From Pirellulales bacterium (GTDB lineage: Bacteria; Planctomycetota; Planctomycetia; Pirellulales; DATAWG01), in the NCBI GenBank assembly GCA_036267355.1, contig DATAWG010000007.1, positions 1-63,089 on the forward strand: 63,089 bases of DNA, given 5' to 3'. How positions within the stretch are numbered: the first letter of the stretch is position 1; the number at the start of each line of letters is the position of its first letter. The notes beneath the pieces were generated by a model. It had not been told where the DNA came from and did not search any database. It saw only the letters and a program-made list of their open reading frames with translations. The position numbers were made by a program, and so were the translations under genes. Below, piece by piece: positions 22,339 to 31,214 of this stretch.

Positions 22339-24225
22339 TCACGCTGCCGGCATCGCCGCTCCCGCATCGGCCGCTTGCAGCCGGGCGCTGGCCAGATAAT
22401 GTCCATCGCCTACCAGCAACTGCTGATGCGTGCCGCGCTGCACGATTCGGCCATGATCGAGCACGATCACCATGTCGGCCCGGCGAAGCGTGCTCAAGCG
22501 GTGCGCGATCACGAACGTGGTGCGGCCGCGCATTGCAGATTCCATCGCGGCCAGGATTTCGTGCTCCGTACCGGGATCGATCGATGCCAGCGCGTCGTCC
22601 AGAATCAGAATCGGGGGCTCGAGCAGGATCGCCCGGGCGATCGCCAATCGTTGCCGCTGCCCGCCCGACAGATTGCAGCCATGCTCGCCGATGACGGTGT
22701 TGTAGCCTTCCGGCAATTTGGAAATGAATTCGTCGGCGGCGGCGATGCGGGCCGCGCGCTGAATCTGGGCGAATGTGGCATCCGGTTGGCCGAAGGCGAT
22801 GTTCGACGCCACGGTGTTGCTGAACAAAAAGCTTTCCTGAAACACCAGCCCGACGTTTCGCCGCAGGTGGTCTAATTCCCAATCGCGCACATCGACGCCA
22901 TCGACGATCACGCGGCCGAACGTCGCGTCGTAAAATCGCGGAATCAGGCTGAGCAGCGTCGTTTTGCCAGCCCCCGTGGCCCCGACGACGGCGACGCGTT
23001 GCCCCGGCCGCACATCAAGCGAAATCTCCTCGATCACGTTCGATTCCGGCCGATAGCCGAACGCAACATTGTCGAACCGCACCGCGCCGCGGCTTTTCGC
23101 CGGACGCACCGGTTGCGGCGGGTTTTCCACCTCCAGCGGCGCATCGAGAATCTCGAACACGCGCTCCGCCCCGGTCAGGCTGGCCTGGATGCTGTTGGCG
23201 ATGTTCGTCACTTGGCTAACTTGATTGGCAAATTGATGCAACAGATTGGCGAACACGAACAGCCCGCCGCCGAGCGCGATCTGCCCGTGGATCACCAGCC
23301 ATCCGCCGTAGCCGAGCAGCACGACCATGTTCAATTGCGTGAGCAAACCCATCACAGGCTGAAAAATGCTGATCCGGCCGAAGATCCAGTGCATCTGGTC
23401 GCGAGCGGCACGGTTGGCGGTCGTGAATTTTTCGATCTCGAGCCGTTCGCGGCCGAAGCCTTTAATCACCGGCACGCCCTGTATATTCTCCGAAAGCACC
23501 AGCACCAGCCGATCGATCAACTCGCTGCTGCGCAAATAGGCCGGCCGAACCGTGCGTGAAAATCGCACCGCGGCCCACCACAACAGCGGCGTCGTGGCGA
23601 GGCAGGCGAGCGTCAGCAGCACGTGCACCGATAGCATGTAGGCCAGATAAACGGTCAGCGAAAGCGCCACCGTCAGCACCTGGATGATCACCCCGTCGAT
23701 AAACATTCGCACGGCCTGCACGTCGCCGGCGACTCGATTGATGATCGAGCCGCTCTGATTGGCGTCGAAGAAGCGGAAGCTAAGCCGTTGCAATTTGTCA
23801 TAGACTTCGGTGCGCAACTGCACCACGATCCTCAGCACGAGATTCGACACGGTGATCGCGGCGCGAAATCGCAGCGCGGCATGCATGAGCGCGAGACCCA
23901 GAATCGTGCCGGCGATCAAGGCCACTTGCCCGAGCGGCGACAAACCGGCGGGCGTCCAGCCGAAAGGCCAACGAAGCGGAATACTGCCGGGCAAAACATG
24001 ATGCCGAATCACGTCGATGCCCAAGCCGGTCAGCCCGAGTTGCGCCAGCGCGAGCACCACCAGCAGCACCTGCTCGCCGACCACATGGACGCAACCCAAA
24101 CGGTGGCGCCATGCCAGCCCGAGCAGGCGGCGGATCAAGATCCCGTTCGAAAATTCTTTTTGCGGTGGGCTCAACGGCAATGTCGCGGTCTTTAAAGTCT
24201 TGGTGCAATCGAGCGGCACATCCAA
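22339..24225 (-). CDS. ABC exporter half-transporter (type I), partner B with Asp at the catalytic Glu
   Basis: The protein is 628 aa. The start is uncertain: TTG 24225 or GTG 24219, and no early ATG exists. Six membrane segments lie in the first 340 residues. The ATPase domain has Walker A GATGAGKT near residue 415, a Q-loop GLVFQESFLFS, a consensus signature CNLSGGQRQRLA, Walker B ILILDDALASID and an H-loop VIAHRLST. The residue after Walker B Asp is Asp, not the catalytic Glu. The neighbour has the reverse defect, a degenerate signature. This complementarity is the hallmark of heterodimeric exporters such as TM287/288, with one degenerate and one active site. Confidence 0.88.
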   Translation of the reverse strand: MDVPLDCTKTLKTATLPLSPPQKEFSNGILIRRLLGLAWRHRLGCVHVVGEQVLLVVLALAQLGLTGLGIDVIRHHVLPGSIPLRWPFGWTPAGLSPLGQVALIAGTILGLALMHAALRFRAAITVSNLVLRIVVQLRTEVYDKLQRLSFRFFDANQSGSIINRVAGDVQAVRMFIDGVIIQVLTVALSLTVYLAYMLSVHVLLTLACLATTPLLWWAAVRFSRTVRPAYLRSSELIDRLVLVLSENIQGVPVIKGFGRERLEIEKFTTANRAARDQMHWIFGRISIFQPVMGLLTQLNMVVLLGYGGWLVIHGQIALGGGLFVFANLLHQFANQVSQVTNIANSIQASLTGAERVFEILDAPLEVENPPQPVRPAKSRGAVRFDNVAFGYRPESNVIEEISLDVRPGQRVAVVGATGAGKTTLLSLIPRFYDATFGRVIVDGVDVRDWELDHLRRNVGLVFQESFLFSNTVASNIAFGQPDATFAQIQRAARIAAADEFISKLPEGYNTVIGEHGCNLSGGQRQRLAIARAILLEPPILILDDALASIDPGTEHEILAAMESAMRGRTTFVIAHRLSTLRRADMVIVLDHGRIVQRGTHQQLLVGDGHYLASARLQAADAGAAMPAA

Positions 24226-24656
24226 CGCCGGCGCAGCAGCAGTCGCATGCTGGCCGCAAAGGCAGCTAGAACATCACGACCGCGTCGCGGTCCCAAGATC
24301 GAAGCAAAGCGGCGGGCGGCGCGCGGAAAGGTCGCTCGCGGCGGCTGGCTGGTGGGGCCGGCTTCGCAAACAAGACTTTCCGAAGGTAGGACAAATACGG
24401 AGAATCGTGTCGATTATACTGTGAATTAAGCATCGCCGACAGGATCATCGCTGCCGGGTAGGGGTATCGGCGCCACGCGCTGCGACCGCCGAACCGTACC
24501 AAACTTTGGCCGATCGGAAAACGCCGATTCTCGACTGGTTTTTGCTTGTGCCAGCCTTTGGTTGATACGATGTTGCACGACGGTTAGGACACTCGCGGTC
24601 GCCAAAGGCTCGGGTTGCTGTTTTTTTCCTTCGCGGCGCGGCAGAACCGACTTTCC
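24226..24656. other. Divergent intergenic region
   Basis: No supported gene. It separates the minus-strand ABC genes from cardiolipin synthase on the plus strand and should hold both promoters. AT-rich spots occur near 24410-24430 (TCGATTATACTGTG), where TATACT resembles a -10 element. I could not define the matching -35 securely. Confidence 0.4.
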
Positions 24657-26129
24657 ATGGATCATTTCCTCCGCGGAGCGCAAGTCGTTCTGCACGATTT
24701 CTGGCAGTACGTATTCACCGGCGGAATGCTGATCGCCACGATCGTCGCCTCTTGCCATGCCGCGCTGACGAAACGGAATGTCCGCGGGGCCATTGGTTGG
24801 GTCGGCATCATCTGGCTTGTGCCGATCGTCGGCGTCGCGCTTTATGCCCTGCTAGGCATCAATCGCATCAAGCGCCGCGGAACCCTGCTGCGCAGCGGGC
24901 AATATCGGGCCGAGCCGCGCGCGCTCGAGCGCGAGGTGCCAGCCGAACAGCTCGAAAAAACGCTCACCGCTCACAACCACCACATGCGAACCCTCGTCGA
25001 ACTGGTCGGCCGGGTCACCCACCGGCCGCTGTTGGCGGGCAACCGCATCGAAACGCTGGCGGGCGGCGATGCCGCCTATCCCGCGATGCTCGCCGCCATC
25101 GACGCCGCCACGCAATCCGTCTCACTGATGAGCTACATCTTCGACAACGATCGCCTGGGCCAGCGTTTCGTCGATGCCTTGAAAGGGGCGGTCGAGCGCG
25201 GCGTCGAAGTTCGCGTGTTGGTCGACGCAATCGGGTCGCGCTACAGCTTTCCTTCGATCATCGGCAAGCTGGTGCGGGCCGGCATCCGGGCCGAAAGGTT
25301 TTTGGAATCCCTTTTGCCCGGCTATTTCGCCTATGCCAATTTGCGCAACCACCGGAAGATCATGGTGGTCGATGGCCGGATCGGTTTCACCGGCGGGTTG
25401 AATATCCGTGCGGCGGAAATGCTTTCGCTTCACACCAGATCGCCGATTCAGGATCTGCACTTCCGTCTGACCGGCCCGGTCGTGCTGCAATTGCAGGAGG
25501 TGTTTGCCGAAGATTGGTCGTTTGCCACGAAAGAAGTCCTGTCGGGAGAGCAATGGTTTCCACCGGCAAAGGAGGCGGGAACAGCGCTTGCCCGCGGGAT
25601 TCGCTCGGGGCCGGATGAAGATCTTGGCGAAATATCGCTGGTGCTCGCTGGGGCGCTATCGTGCGCCCATTCGAGCGTCGCGCTGCTGACGCCCTATTTT
25701 CTGCCTGATGAGACATTGATGTCGGCCTTGAACGTGGCGGCGATGCGCGGCGTCCAGGTCGATATCATCCTGCCTAGCAAAAATAATCTGGCACTGGTGC
25801 AGTGGGCCTCGACGGCATCGCTTCCGGAACTACTCGAGCATGGTTGCCGGGTTTGGCTATCGCCGCCGCCTTTCGACCATACGAAACTGCTGCTGGTCGA
25901 CAATCTGTGGAGCCTGGTCGGTTCGAGCAATTGGGACCCGCGCAGTTTGCGGCTGAATTTCGAATTCAATGTGGAATGCTACGATCGCGATTTGGCGAAA
26001 TCGCTCGGCGAAATGGTGGCCCACAAGCGGAGCGTCGCGCGGCAACTGTCGCCGGTCGACATCAATGGCCGCGCGCTGCCGCTCCGCCTGCGCGATGGCA
26101 TCGCCCGGCTGCTGTCGCCGTATCTGTGA
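24657..26129 (+). CDS. cls: Cardiolipin synthase (phospholipase D family)
   Basis: The protein is 490 aa from ATG 24657 (MDHFLRGAQVVLHDFW); a TTG at 24615 would add 14 residues. Two N-terminal membrane segments occur (MLIATIVASCHAAL, GWVGIIWLVPIVGVALYALL). Two HKD catalytic motifs follow: NHRKIMVVDGRIGFTGG (about 235) and FDHTKLLLVDNLWSLVGSSN (about 405). The enzyme condenses phosphatidylglycerol with a second phospholipid at the cytoplasmic membrane. The motif order and length match bacterial ClsA-type enzymes. Confidence 0.9.
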   Translation: MDHFLRGAQVVLHDFWQYVFTGGMLIATIVASCHAALTKRNVRGAIGWVGIIWLVPIVGVALYALLGINRIKRRGTLLRSGQYRAEPRALEREVPAEQLEKTLTAHNHHMRTLVELVGRVTHRPLLAGNRIETLAGGDAAYPAMLAAIDAATQSVSLMSYIFDNDRLGQRFVDALKGAVERGVEVRVLVDAIGSRYSFPSIIGKLVRAGIRAERFLESLLPGYFAYANLRNHRKIMVVDGRIGFTGGLNIRAAEMLSLHTRSPIQDLHFRLTGPVVLQLQEVFAEDWSFATKEVLSGEQWFPPAKEAGTALARGIRSGPDEDLGEISLVLAGALSCAHSSVALLTPYFLPDETLMSALNVAAMRGVQVDIILPSKNNLALVQWASTASLPELLEHGCRVWLSPPPFDHTKLLLVDNLWSLVGSSNWDPRSLRLNFEFNVECYDRDLAKSLGEMVAHKRSVARQLSPVDINGRALPLRLRDGIARLLSPYL

Positions 26130-26472
26130 GAAGGGGCGAGGGGGCGGCGGCCTCCCGCTCACGGCATCTTCGAGCCGCCGATCGGGGTAATTTGACGTAG
26201 CAGCCAGACCCCATGTGCCGCCAACGGCAGAGCCGGCCGCGGCCAATGTTGGCGGCACACCCGCCAAGTTCATCTAGGCGACGCTGAATGAAGGCGGGCC
26301 CGCATGATGGCTTTCCGCTCACAAAAAGTTCAGAAGACAGGATTGAACGGGCGGCGATCAAGTTTCTTCGCGTTTGGCCTTCCAGTTGCTAATGCCGCTG
26401 GATGATTTCCCTGGCTCGCCGAAAAAATCTTGGGCAGACGAAAGAATTCGGCCGTTTTTCGAATGAGCCCGC
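26130..26472. other. Intergenic region with a 12-bp inverted repeat
   Basis: No gene. TGTGCCGCCAAC at 26214-26225 pairs perfectly with 26248-26259, with a 22-nt loop and no T-run. It could act as a processing or stability hairpin after cls, or be another member of the small palindromic repeats of this genome. Confidence 0.55.
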
Positions 26473-26510
26473 TTGACAAGCCAGTAATACGTTTGTAATA
26501 AATGTATTAA
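26473..26510 (+). promoter_or_regulatory. Promoter with overlapping NikR-type operator, upstream of hupE
   Basis: TTGACA (26473-26478) and TAATAA (26496-26501) are 17 bp apart, close to the sigma-70 consensus. Overlapping it is an imperfect inverted repeat, GTAATAC (26484-26490) and GTATTAA (26504-26510), with a 13-bp spacer that contains the -10. Size and spacing match the NikR-type operator GTGTTAC-N13/14-GTAACAC described for delta-proteobacteria (from memory). The next gene is a nickel permease, and nikR follows it. Binding would block the promoter when nickel is sufficient. Confidence 0.6.
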
Positions 26511-26595
26511 CGGCGCAGGCGATTGTGGATTAAACGCTCGGCCTTTTACTGGGATGCCCGCTTCAAGGTCAAAAACCCCTGCAAGGAGAACGGCG

Positions 26596-27207
26596 ATGAC
26601 CAATCGACACAGGACGGTGCTGGCCACGCTAGCTGCGATGATGACGTTGGCGGTTGCGACTCCGGCACTGGCCCATCCGGGCCATGGCGGTCACGAATTC
26701 GCCGATGGCTGGGCGCATCCGTTCAGCGGGCTCGATCATTTGCTGGCGATGATTGCCGTCGGGTTGCTGGCTGTGCGGATGGGTGGCAAGGCGATTTGGA
26801 TCATGCCCTGCACCTTCATCGCCGCGATGCTGGCCGGTGGCGGATTGGCCGCGTTGGGCGTTCCGATGCCGGGCGCGGAGTGGTGGATCGCCGCGTCGGT
26901 GTTGGCGCTGGGAGTGATGGTCGCCGCGACCGGGGTGATTCCGCTGAAATATGGGGCGGCATTGGTGGCCCTATTTGCCGTCTTCCACGGCCATGCGCAT
27001 GTGCACGAGTTGCTGGGAAGCTCGGCCGCGGCATCGATCGCGCCCTACGCGATCGGTTTCGTCTTGGCGACCGCCATCTTGCACGCCAGCGGGATTGCGA
27101 TCGGCCTTGGACTTCGCCGATGGGGCCAGCCGATGGCGATGCGTGTCGCCGGCGGCATGATCACCGCCGCAGGTCTCTTGATCCTATGCGGCATCATCCA
27201 GGTCTGA
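26596..27207 (+). CDS. hupE: HupE/UreJ-family nickel permease
   Basis: The protein is 203 aa from ATG 26596, with AAGGAGAA upstream; the frame is open to 26554 but lacks a site there. The signal peptide (about 1-26, ending TPALA) is followed by HPGHGGHEF and the HupE signature HPFSGLDHLLAM. Further His-rich HGHAHVHE and six membrane segments follow. It should import nickel (possibly cobalt) across the inner membrane. The adjacent nikR and the operator over its promoter support nickel. I see no hydrogenase or urease gene in the window. Confidence 0.85.
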   Translation: MTNRHRTVLATLAAMMTLAVATPALAHPGHGGHEFADGWAHPFSGLDHLLAMIAVGLLAVRMGGKAIWIMPCTFIAAMLAGGGLAALGVPMPGAEWWIAASVLALGVMVAATGVIPLKYGAALVALFAVFHGHAHVHELLGSSAAASIAPYAIGFVLATAILHASGIAIGLGLRRWGQPMAMRVAGGMITAAGLLILCGIIQV

Positions 27208-27446
27208 AAAATGCCGAATGCCGAATGACTTGAAGAATGAAGAATGAAGAATGAAGAATGACGAATGACGAATGACGAATTCGCGCTGATCCGATCCACG
27301 CCAACGATTCGCGATAATCACTAGCCCGAAGCGTTAGCGAGGACGCGAGCCGAAACGCCCAAGCTATCTCGTGCGGGCGTCAGCCGTTGTTATTTAGGTC
27401 ATCCGTCATTCATTAGGCATTCGTGCATCGTCATTCGTCATGGCGC
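27208..27446. repeat. Repeat-rich intergenic region between hupE and nikR
   Basis: From 27223 the sequence has short units (GAAGAATGA repeated, then CGAATGA three times) ending at a GAATTC near 27278. A palindrome half-element, TAGCCCGAAGCGTTAGCGAG, occupies 27323-27342. Related units in the opposite orientation (GTCATTCATTAGGCATTCG, GTCATTCGTCAT) lie at 27404-27441. The two flanks thus form a loose inverted pair around the palindrome. No gene is present. Confidence 0.7.
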
Positions 27447-27863
27447 CTAGGGTGTCGCCTGCGCGTTGGCCAGCACAAGCTGTCCCTGCCGAATGCCCTT
27501 CAGACCTTTGAGCTGCGAGGCGACATGCCGCAGCTTGCCGGCCTTTCCACGCAGAATGATCACCTCGAGGCAGGTGTCGTGGTCGAGATGGACGTGGGTC
27601 GTGGCGACGACCAAGTCGGTATGCTCGTGCTGCAAGTGGAGCAGCGAATCGGCGAGATTGGCTCGATGATGGTCGTAAACGATCGTGAGTGTGGCGGCCG
27701 TTTCATGGTCGTCGGATTCCCAAGCCTGGGCCGTCAGCGTTTGACGGAATATCTGCCGGATCGCTTCGCTCCGCGTGGCGAAGTGGTTTTCCTTGCAATA
27801 GCGATCGAATTCGTCGAGCAACTCGCCTTCGATCGAAACGCTGAATCGAACGATGTTTTCCAT
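27447..27863 (-). CDS. nikR: Nickel-responsive transcriptional regulator NikR
   Basis: The protein is 138 aa from ATG 27863 (MENIVRFSVSIEGELLDEFD). The N-terminus is a ribbon-helix-helix DNA-binding domain (RFSVSIEGELLDEFDRYC, then RSEAIRQIFR). The C-terminal ACT-like domain carries the nickel ligands: HHRANLADSLLHLQHEH, VVATTHVHLDHDTCLEVIIL (the His-x-His and Cys of the high-affinity site). It should repress nickel uptake when nickel is bound. It faces hupE convergently (tail to tail) across a repeat-rich spacer. Confidence 0.92.
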   Translation of the reverse strand: MENIVRFSVSIEGELLDEFDRYCKENHFATRSEAIRQIFRQTLTAQAWESDDHETAATLTIVYDHHRANLADSLLHLQHEHTDLVVATTHVHLDHDTCLEVIILRGKAGKLRHVASQLKGLKGIRQGQLVLANAQATP

Positions 27864-27896
27864 GAGACCGGAAGGGTGGGACGCCAAAACTGTCTG

Positions 27897-29414
27897 TCAA
27901 ATGTCGTACAGCGCGCTGAACTTGCCGCGTAGATGTGCCAGCAGCGGTTCGTGCGATAGGGGCTTGCCGGTTACGCGCTCGACCAAATCGGCCGCCGTAT
28001 AACATCGGCCGGCGCGATGAATTTTGGTCCGCAGCCAGTCGAGCAGTGCGGCGAAATCGCCCCGGGCAAACGGCGCCGCCAAGCCGCCGAGATCGCGGTC
28101 GGCGGCCTCGAAAAATTGCGATGCGAACAAGTTTCCCAGCGAATACGTCGGAAAATATCCGATCAGGCCCGCGCTCCAGTGCACGTCCTGCAGCACGCCG
28201 TCGCGATCGTCGGGCGGCACGATGCCCAGCAATTGCCGATATTTTTCATTCCAAGCGCCGGGCAAATCGGCGACCGATAATTCGTCGTTCAACAGCGCCT
28301 GTTCCAATTCGAAGCGAATGATGATGTGCAGGTTGTAGGTCGCTTCATCGGCTTCGACACGAATCAGCGACGGACGCACGTCGTTGATGGCGAAATAGAA
28401 ATCGGCCAGCGATGTTTCGGCAAGCGCCTCGGGAAATGCCTGCTGCGCTTGCGGGAAGAAATGCATCCAAAACGCCCGGCTGCGGCCCACCAGGTTCTCC
28501 CACATCCGCGATTGCGATTCGTGAACGCCCAGCGAAACGGAATCGCCCGGGGGCAGACCGAAAAAGTCGGACCGCAAACCCTGTTCGTACAGCCCGTGGC
28601 CGGCTTCGTGCAGCACCCCGAAAAACGCGCCGGGAAAATGATGCTCGTCGTATCGGGTGGTCAGGCGGCAATCGTTCGGGCCGAGATGCGTGCAGAACGG
28701 ATGGGCCGTTACGTCGAGCCGGCCCCGTCGAAAGTCGAAGCCGATCGCCGCGGCAGCCGCCTCGCCGAAATGGCGCTGCGCGTCGATCGGATAATGCCGC
28801 GCGAGGATGCCGACGTTCGGCTCCCGTCCGCTTTCGGCGATCGCTGCCACAAGCGGCGCCAGCCGCTGCCGCAGCGCCGACAACACTGCCGCGATTCGCG
28901 AAGTTGATCCGCCGGGCTCGAAATCGTCCAGCAGCGCATCGTAGCGGCATTCGGGATAGCCCAGGGCATCGGCTTGTTCGCGCTTCAGCCGGACAATTTT
29001 TTCCAGCATCGGGCGGAACGAAGCGAAATCATTGTCGGCTCGAGCCGAAACCCAGGCTTGCTGGCCCAGCGTCGTGGTTCGGGCCAATTCTTCCACCAGC
29101 GCTTGCGGCAACTTCACGACCTTGTCGTACTGCCGCTTCAGTTCGTGAATCGTTGCGCCGGTGTCGGAATGACGGTCGGCCGCCAACGGGCTGACGAGCA
29201 ATTCATCAAGCCACCCGCCGACGTGAGGATCGGTGCGGCGCTCGTGAATCAAGCCGGCCAACAGCGTGATCTGCTCGGCGCGGTAGGCGCCGGCCTGGGC
29301 GGGGAGATAGGTGCGCTCGTCCCAGTCCAGCACGGATTCGACCGCCGACAGCAGCCCCGTTTGCCGGGCATGCGATACCAATTGTTCGTAAGCTGCGAGA
29401 TGAGCGTCTGCCAT
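27897..29414 (-). CDS. Carboxypeptidase M32 (carboxypeptidase Taq family)
   Basis: The protein is 505 aa from ATG 29414 (MADAHLAAYEQLVSHA). The family signature is complete: DWDERTYLP near the N-terminus, HPFCTHLGPNDCRLTTRYDE, the zinc motif LHEAGHGLYEQG, GVHESQSRMWENLVGRS with the third ligand, and the C-terminal HWSAGLIGYFPTYSLGNLFA. It removes C-terminal residues from peptides in the cytoplasm; no signal peptide is seen. The length matches the family. Confidence 0.92.
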   Translation of the reverse strand: MADAHLAAYEQLVSHARQTGLLSAVESVLDWDERTYLPAQAGAYRAEQITLLAGLIHERRTDPHVGGWLDELLVSPLAADRHSDTGATIHELKRQYDKVVKLPQALVEELARTTTLGQQAWVSARADNDFASFRPMLEKIVRLKREQADALGYPECRYDALLDDFEPGGSTSRIAAVLSALRQRLAPLVAAIAESGREPNVGILARHYPIDAQRHFGEAAAAAIGFDFRRGRLDVTAHPFCTHLGPNDCRLTTRYDEHHFPGAFFGVLHEAGHGLYEQGLRSDFFGLPPGDSVSLGVHESQSRMWENLVGRSRAFWMHFFPQAQQAFPEALAETSLADFYFAINDVRPSLIRVEADEATYNLHIIIRFELEQALLNDELSVADLPGAWNEKYRQLLGIVPPDDRDGVLQDVHWSAGLIGYFPTYSLGNLFASQFFEAADRDLGGLAAPFARGDFAALLDWLRTKIHRAGRCYTAADLVERVTGKPLSHEPLLAHLRGKFSALYDI

Positions 29415-29551
29415 ACTGCGAGCGTAACGGGCGAGCCCGTGGTTCGCAAGCACCGTGCCGGCGTCGCGCCAAGCCCGGCGGAACCGATCTCGTGAAAGCC
29501 GTTTTTCAAAGCGGGCAGAGGGGACAGTCTCCAGCGGTTCTGGAACTGTGT

Positions 29552-30187
29552 CTACCGCGGCACGATCAGCCGCGACTGGATCAACGCGAAGATGCTTCGT
29601 GCGACCTCGTCTTTCGAGCCTGCCAGTGCGGCCACCACGCGGCCCGACCGATCGAGAATTTCCACCGTATTATCGGTCGCTCCGATCGCCGCGACTCCGT
29701 TGACGACGATCAGATCGCAGTGTTTCTGCTCCAATTTCGCCATTGCGCGGAGATGATGGTCTTCGGTTTCGAGCGCAAAACCGACCAGCCATTGGCCGGA
29801 GCGGCGGCCGGCGGCGACCGAGGCCACGATGTCGGGGGTTTCGTGCAGTTCCAACTGCAAGGGAGCGCCCGATTTGCGAATCTTTCGCGGCTCGATATGC
29901 GCCGGCCGATAGTCGCACGGAGCGGCGACGCCGATTAGTCCGTCGCAACGGCCAAAATGATCGCGGCAAGCGGCGAGCATTTCATCGGTCGAAACGACGC
30001 GAATCACCTCCGCCGCTTGTGGATATTCCACTTCTACCGGCCCCGACACGATCAGCACTTCATGCCCCGCATCCATCGCCGCGGCCGCCAACGCCCGGCC
30101 CATCCTACCGGTCGAGGCGTTCGACAAATATCGCACCGGATCGAGATGCTCGCGCGTCGGCCCGGCGGTGATGAGAATGCGCGCCAT
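29552..30187 (-). CDS. coaB: Phosphopantothenate-cysteine ligase (CoaB), stand-alone
   Basis: The protein is 211 aa from ATG 30187 (MARILITAGPTREHLDPVRY). Motifs are LSNASTGRMG, the region GVAAPCDYRP, VGFALETEDH and the C-terminal GSKDEVAR. It joins cysteine to 4'-phosphopantothenate in coenzyme A synthesis. In most bacteria CoaB is fused to CoaC; here the two are separate and adjacent, with coaC 93 bp upstream. The gap contains another dispersed repeat variant near 30262. Confidence 0.88.
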   Translation of the reverse strand: MARILITAGPTREHLDPVRYLSNASTGRMGRALAAAAMDAGHEVLIVSGPVEVEYPQAAEVIRVVSTDEMLAACRDHFGRCDGLIGVAAPCDYRPAHIEPRKIRKSGAPLQLELHETPDIVASVAAGRRSGQWLVGFALETEDHHLRAMAKLEQKHCDLIVVNGVAAIGATDNTVEILDRSGRVVAALAGSKDEVARSIFALIQSRLIVPR

Positions 30188-30280
30188 TGGTCGTTTCCCG
30201 CTGCGCCGTGGGCGATTTTGTATTTGCGCCGGAAGCGCTAGCAACGGTGGTTCGTTAGGCGCCCTTGCTTGCGCTGCGGG

Positions 30281-30820
30281 CTAACCCGCCAACAGACGCT
30301 CGATCGCGGACTGGATTTGCTCGGGGTCGGCCATGCGGCCGGGGCCGGTCGTGCGGCAACTGAGCCAACCCTCGTCGGGCCCGACAAGTTCGACGCCGTC
30401 GCTGCGAAGTATTTCGGCATTCCGCTGCACGGCCGGATGTTGCCACATGCGGTCGTTCATCGCCGGGGCAAGCAGCACGCGTCCTTTGAACGCCAAATAG
30501 ACCGTGCCGAGCAGATCGCCGCTCAGCCCATGTGCGGCCTTGGCCATGAAATTCGCCGTCGCGGGAGCGACACAAAGCAGATCGGCGGCGGCCAAATCAA
30601 TGTGCGAACCGAGTGGATGGCGGGCATTGCCGAACATCCGCCGCAGCACCGGCCGGCCGGTCAATGCGGCGAATGTGTCGGGGCCGACGAATTTTTCGGC
30701 CGCTCGCGTCATCACCACATCGACCTGAGCGCCGCTTTGCACGAGCCGGCTTACCAGTGCCGCCGTTTTATAGGCGGCAATTCCACCGGTAACGCCGACC
30801 ACCAAGCGACGTCCGTTCAT
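30281..30820 (-). CDS. coaC: Phosphopantothenoylcysteine decarboxylase (CoaC)
   Basis: The protein is 179 aa. It is a flavoprotein of the HFCD family: [20 protein letters not shown], the catalytic-His region [20 protein letters not shown] (with SHID), and the substrate-binding clamp [19 protein letters not shown]. It decarboxylates the product of CoaB to 4'-phosphopantetheine. It overlaps the stop of rpoZ by 4 bases (ATGA), so the two are translationally coupled. Confidence 0.9.
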   Translation of the reverse strand: MNGRRLVVGVTGGIAAYKTAALVSRLVQSGAQVDVVMTRAAEKFVGPDTFAALTGRPVLRRMFGNARHPLGSHIDLAAADLLCVAPATANFMAKAAHGLSGDLLGTVYLAFKGRVLLAPAMNDRMWQHPAVQRNAEILRSDGVELVGPDEGWLSCRTTGPGRMADPEQIQSAIERLLAG

Positions 30821-31080
30821 AGGTTCGTCAGATCAAGATCGGGCAGGCCGCCCCCTTCATCGTGCTGGCCGGTGATGCGGAGATTCGACGACGTGTCGAG
30901 ATAGATCTTGTCTTGAATGATCTCTTGGATCACGAGTTCGAGCTTGTTGTCGGTGTCCATGTCCACCAGCGGGCGGCTGCCGCCGTTGATAGCCACCAGG
31001 CGCTTCTGGATCAATGTCGACAGCTTGAACCGGCCGCCGACCTTATTGACGATCGCCTCTTCGCGGAGTTCATCGAGCAT
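30817..31080 (-). CDS. rpoZ: DNA-directed RNA polymerase omega subunit
   Basis: The protein is 87 aa. [20 protein letters not shown] and [13 protein letters not shown] are the conserved omega segment (region with RF.L..L..KR...L..G). The downstream [15 protein letters not shown] extends it. Omega stabilises the beta' subunit. It lies between gmk and coaC, the usual neighbourhood (gmk-rpoZ-coaBC). It is divergent from proteobacterial omega but the context is strong. Confidence 0.85.
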   Translation of the reverse strand: MLDELREEAIVNKVGGRFKLSTLIQKRLVAINGGSRPLVDMDTDNKLELVIQEIIQDKIYLDTSSNLRITGQHDEGGGLPDLDLTNL

Positions 31081-31214
31081 GCGGTTTCAATCTCCCGGGC
31101 TACTGCTGAAGGTAAAAACGCCGTGGTTATATGTTCTTCGTGTGCCACTGGCCCTGCCAGTGCTGCCGACCAGATCGTGTTGTTGTACCGCCTGCCGCAG
31201 CGAAAGCGCCAATT

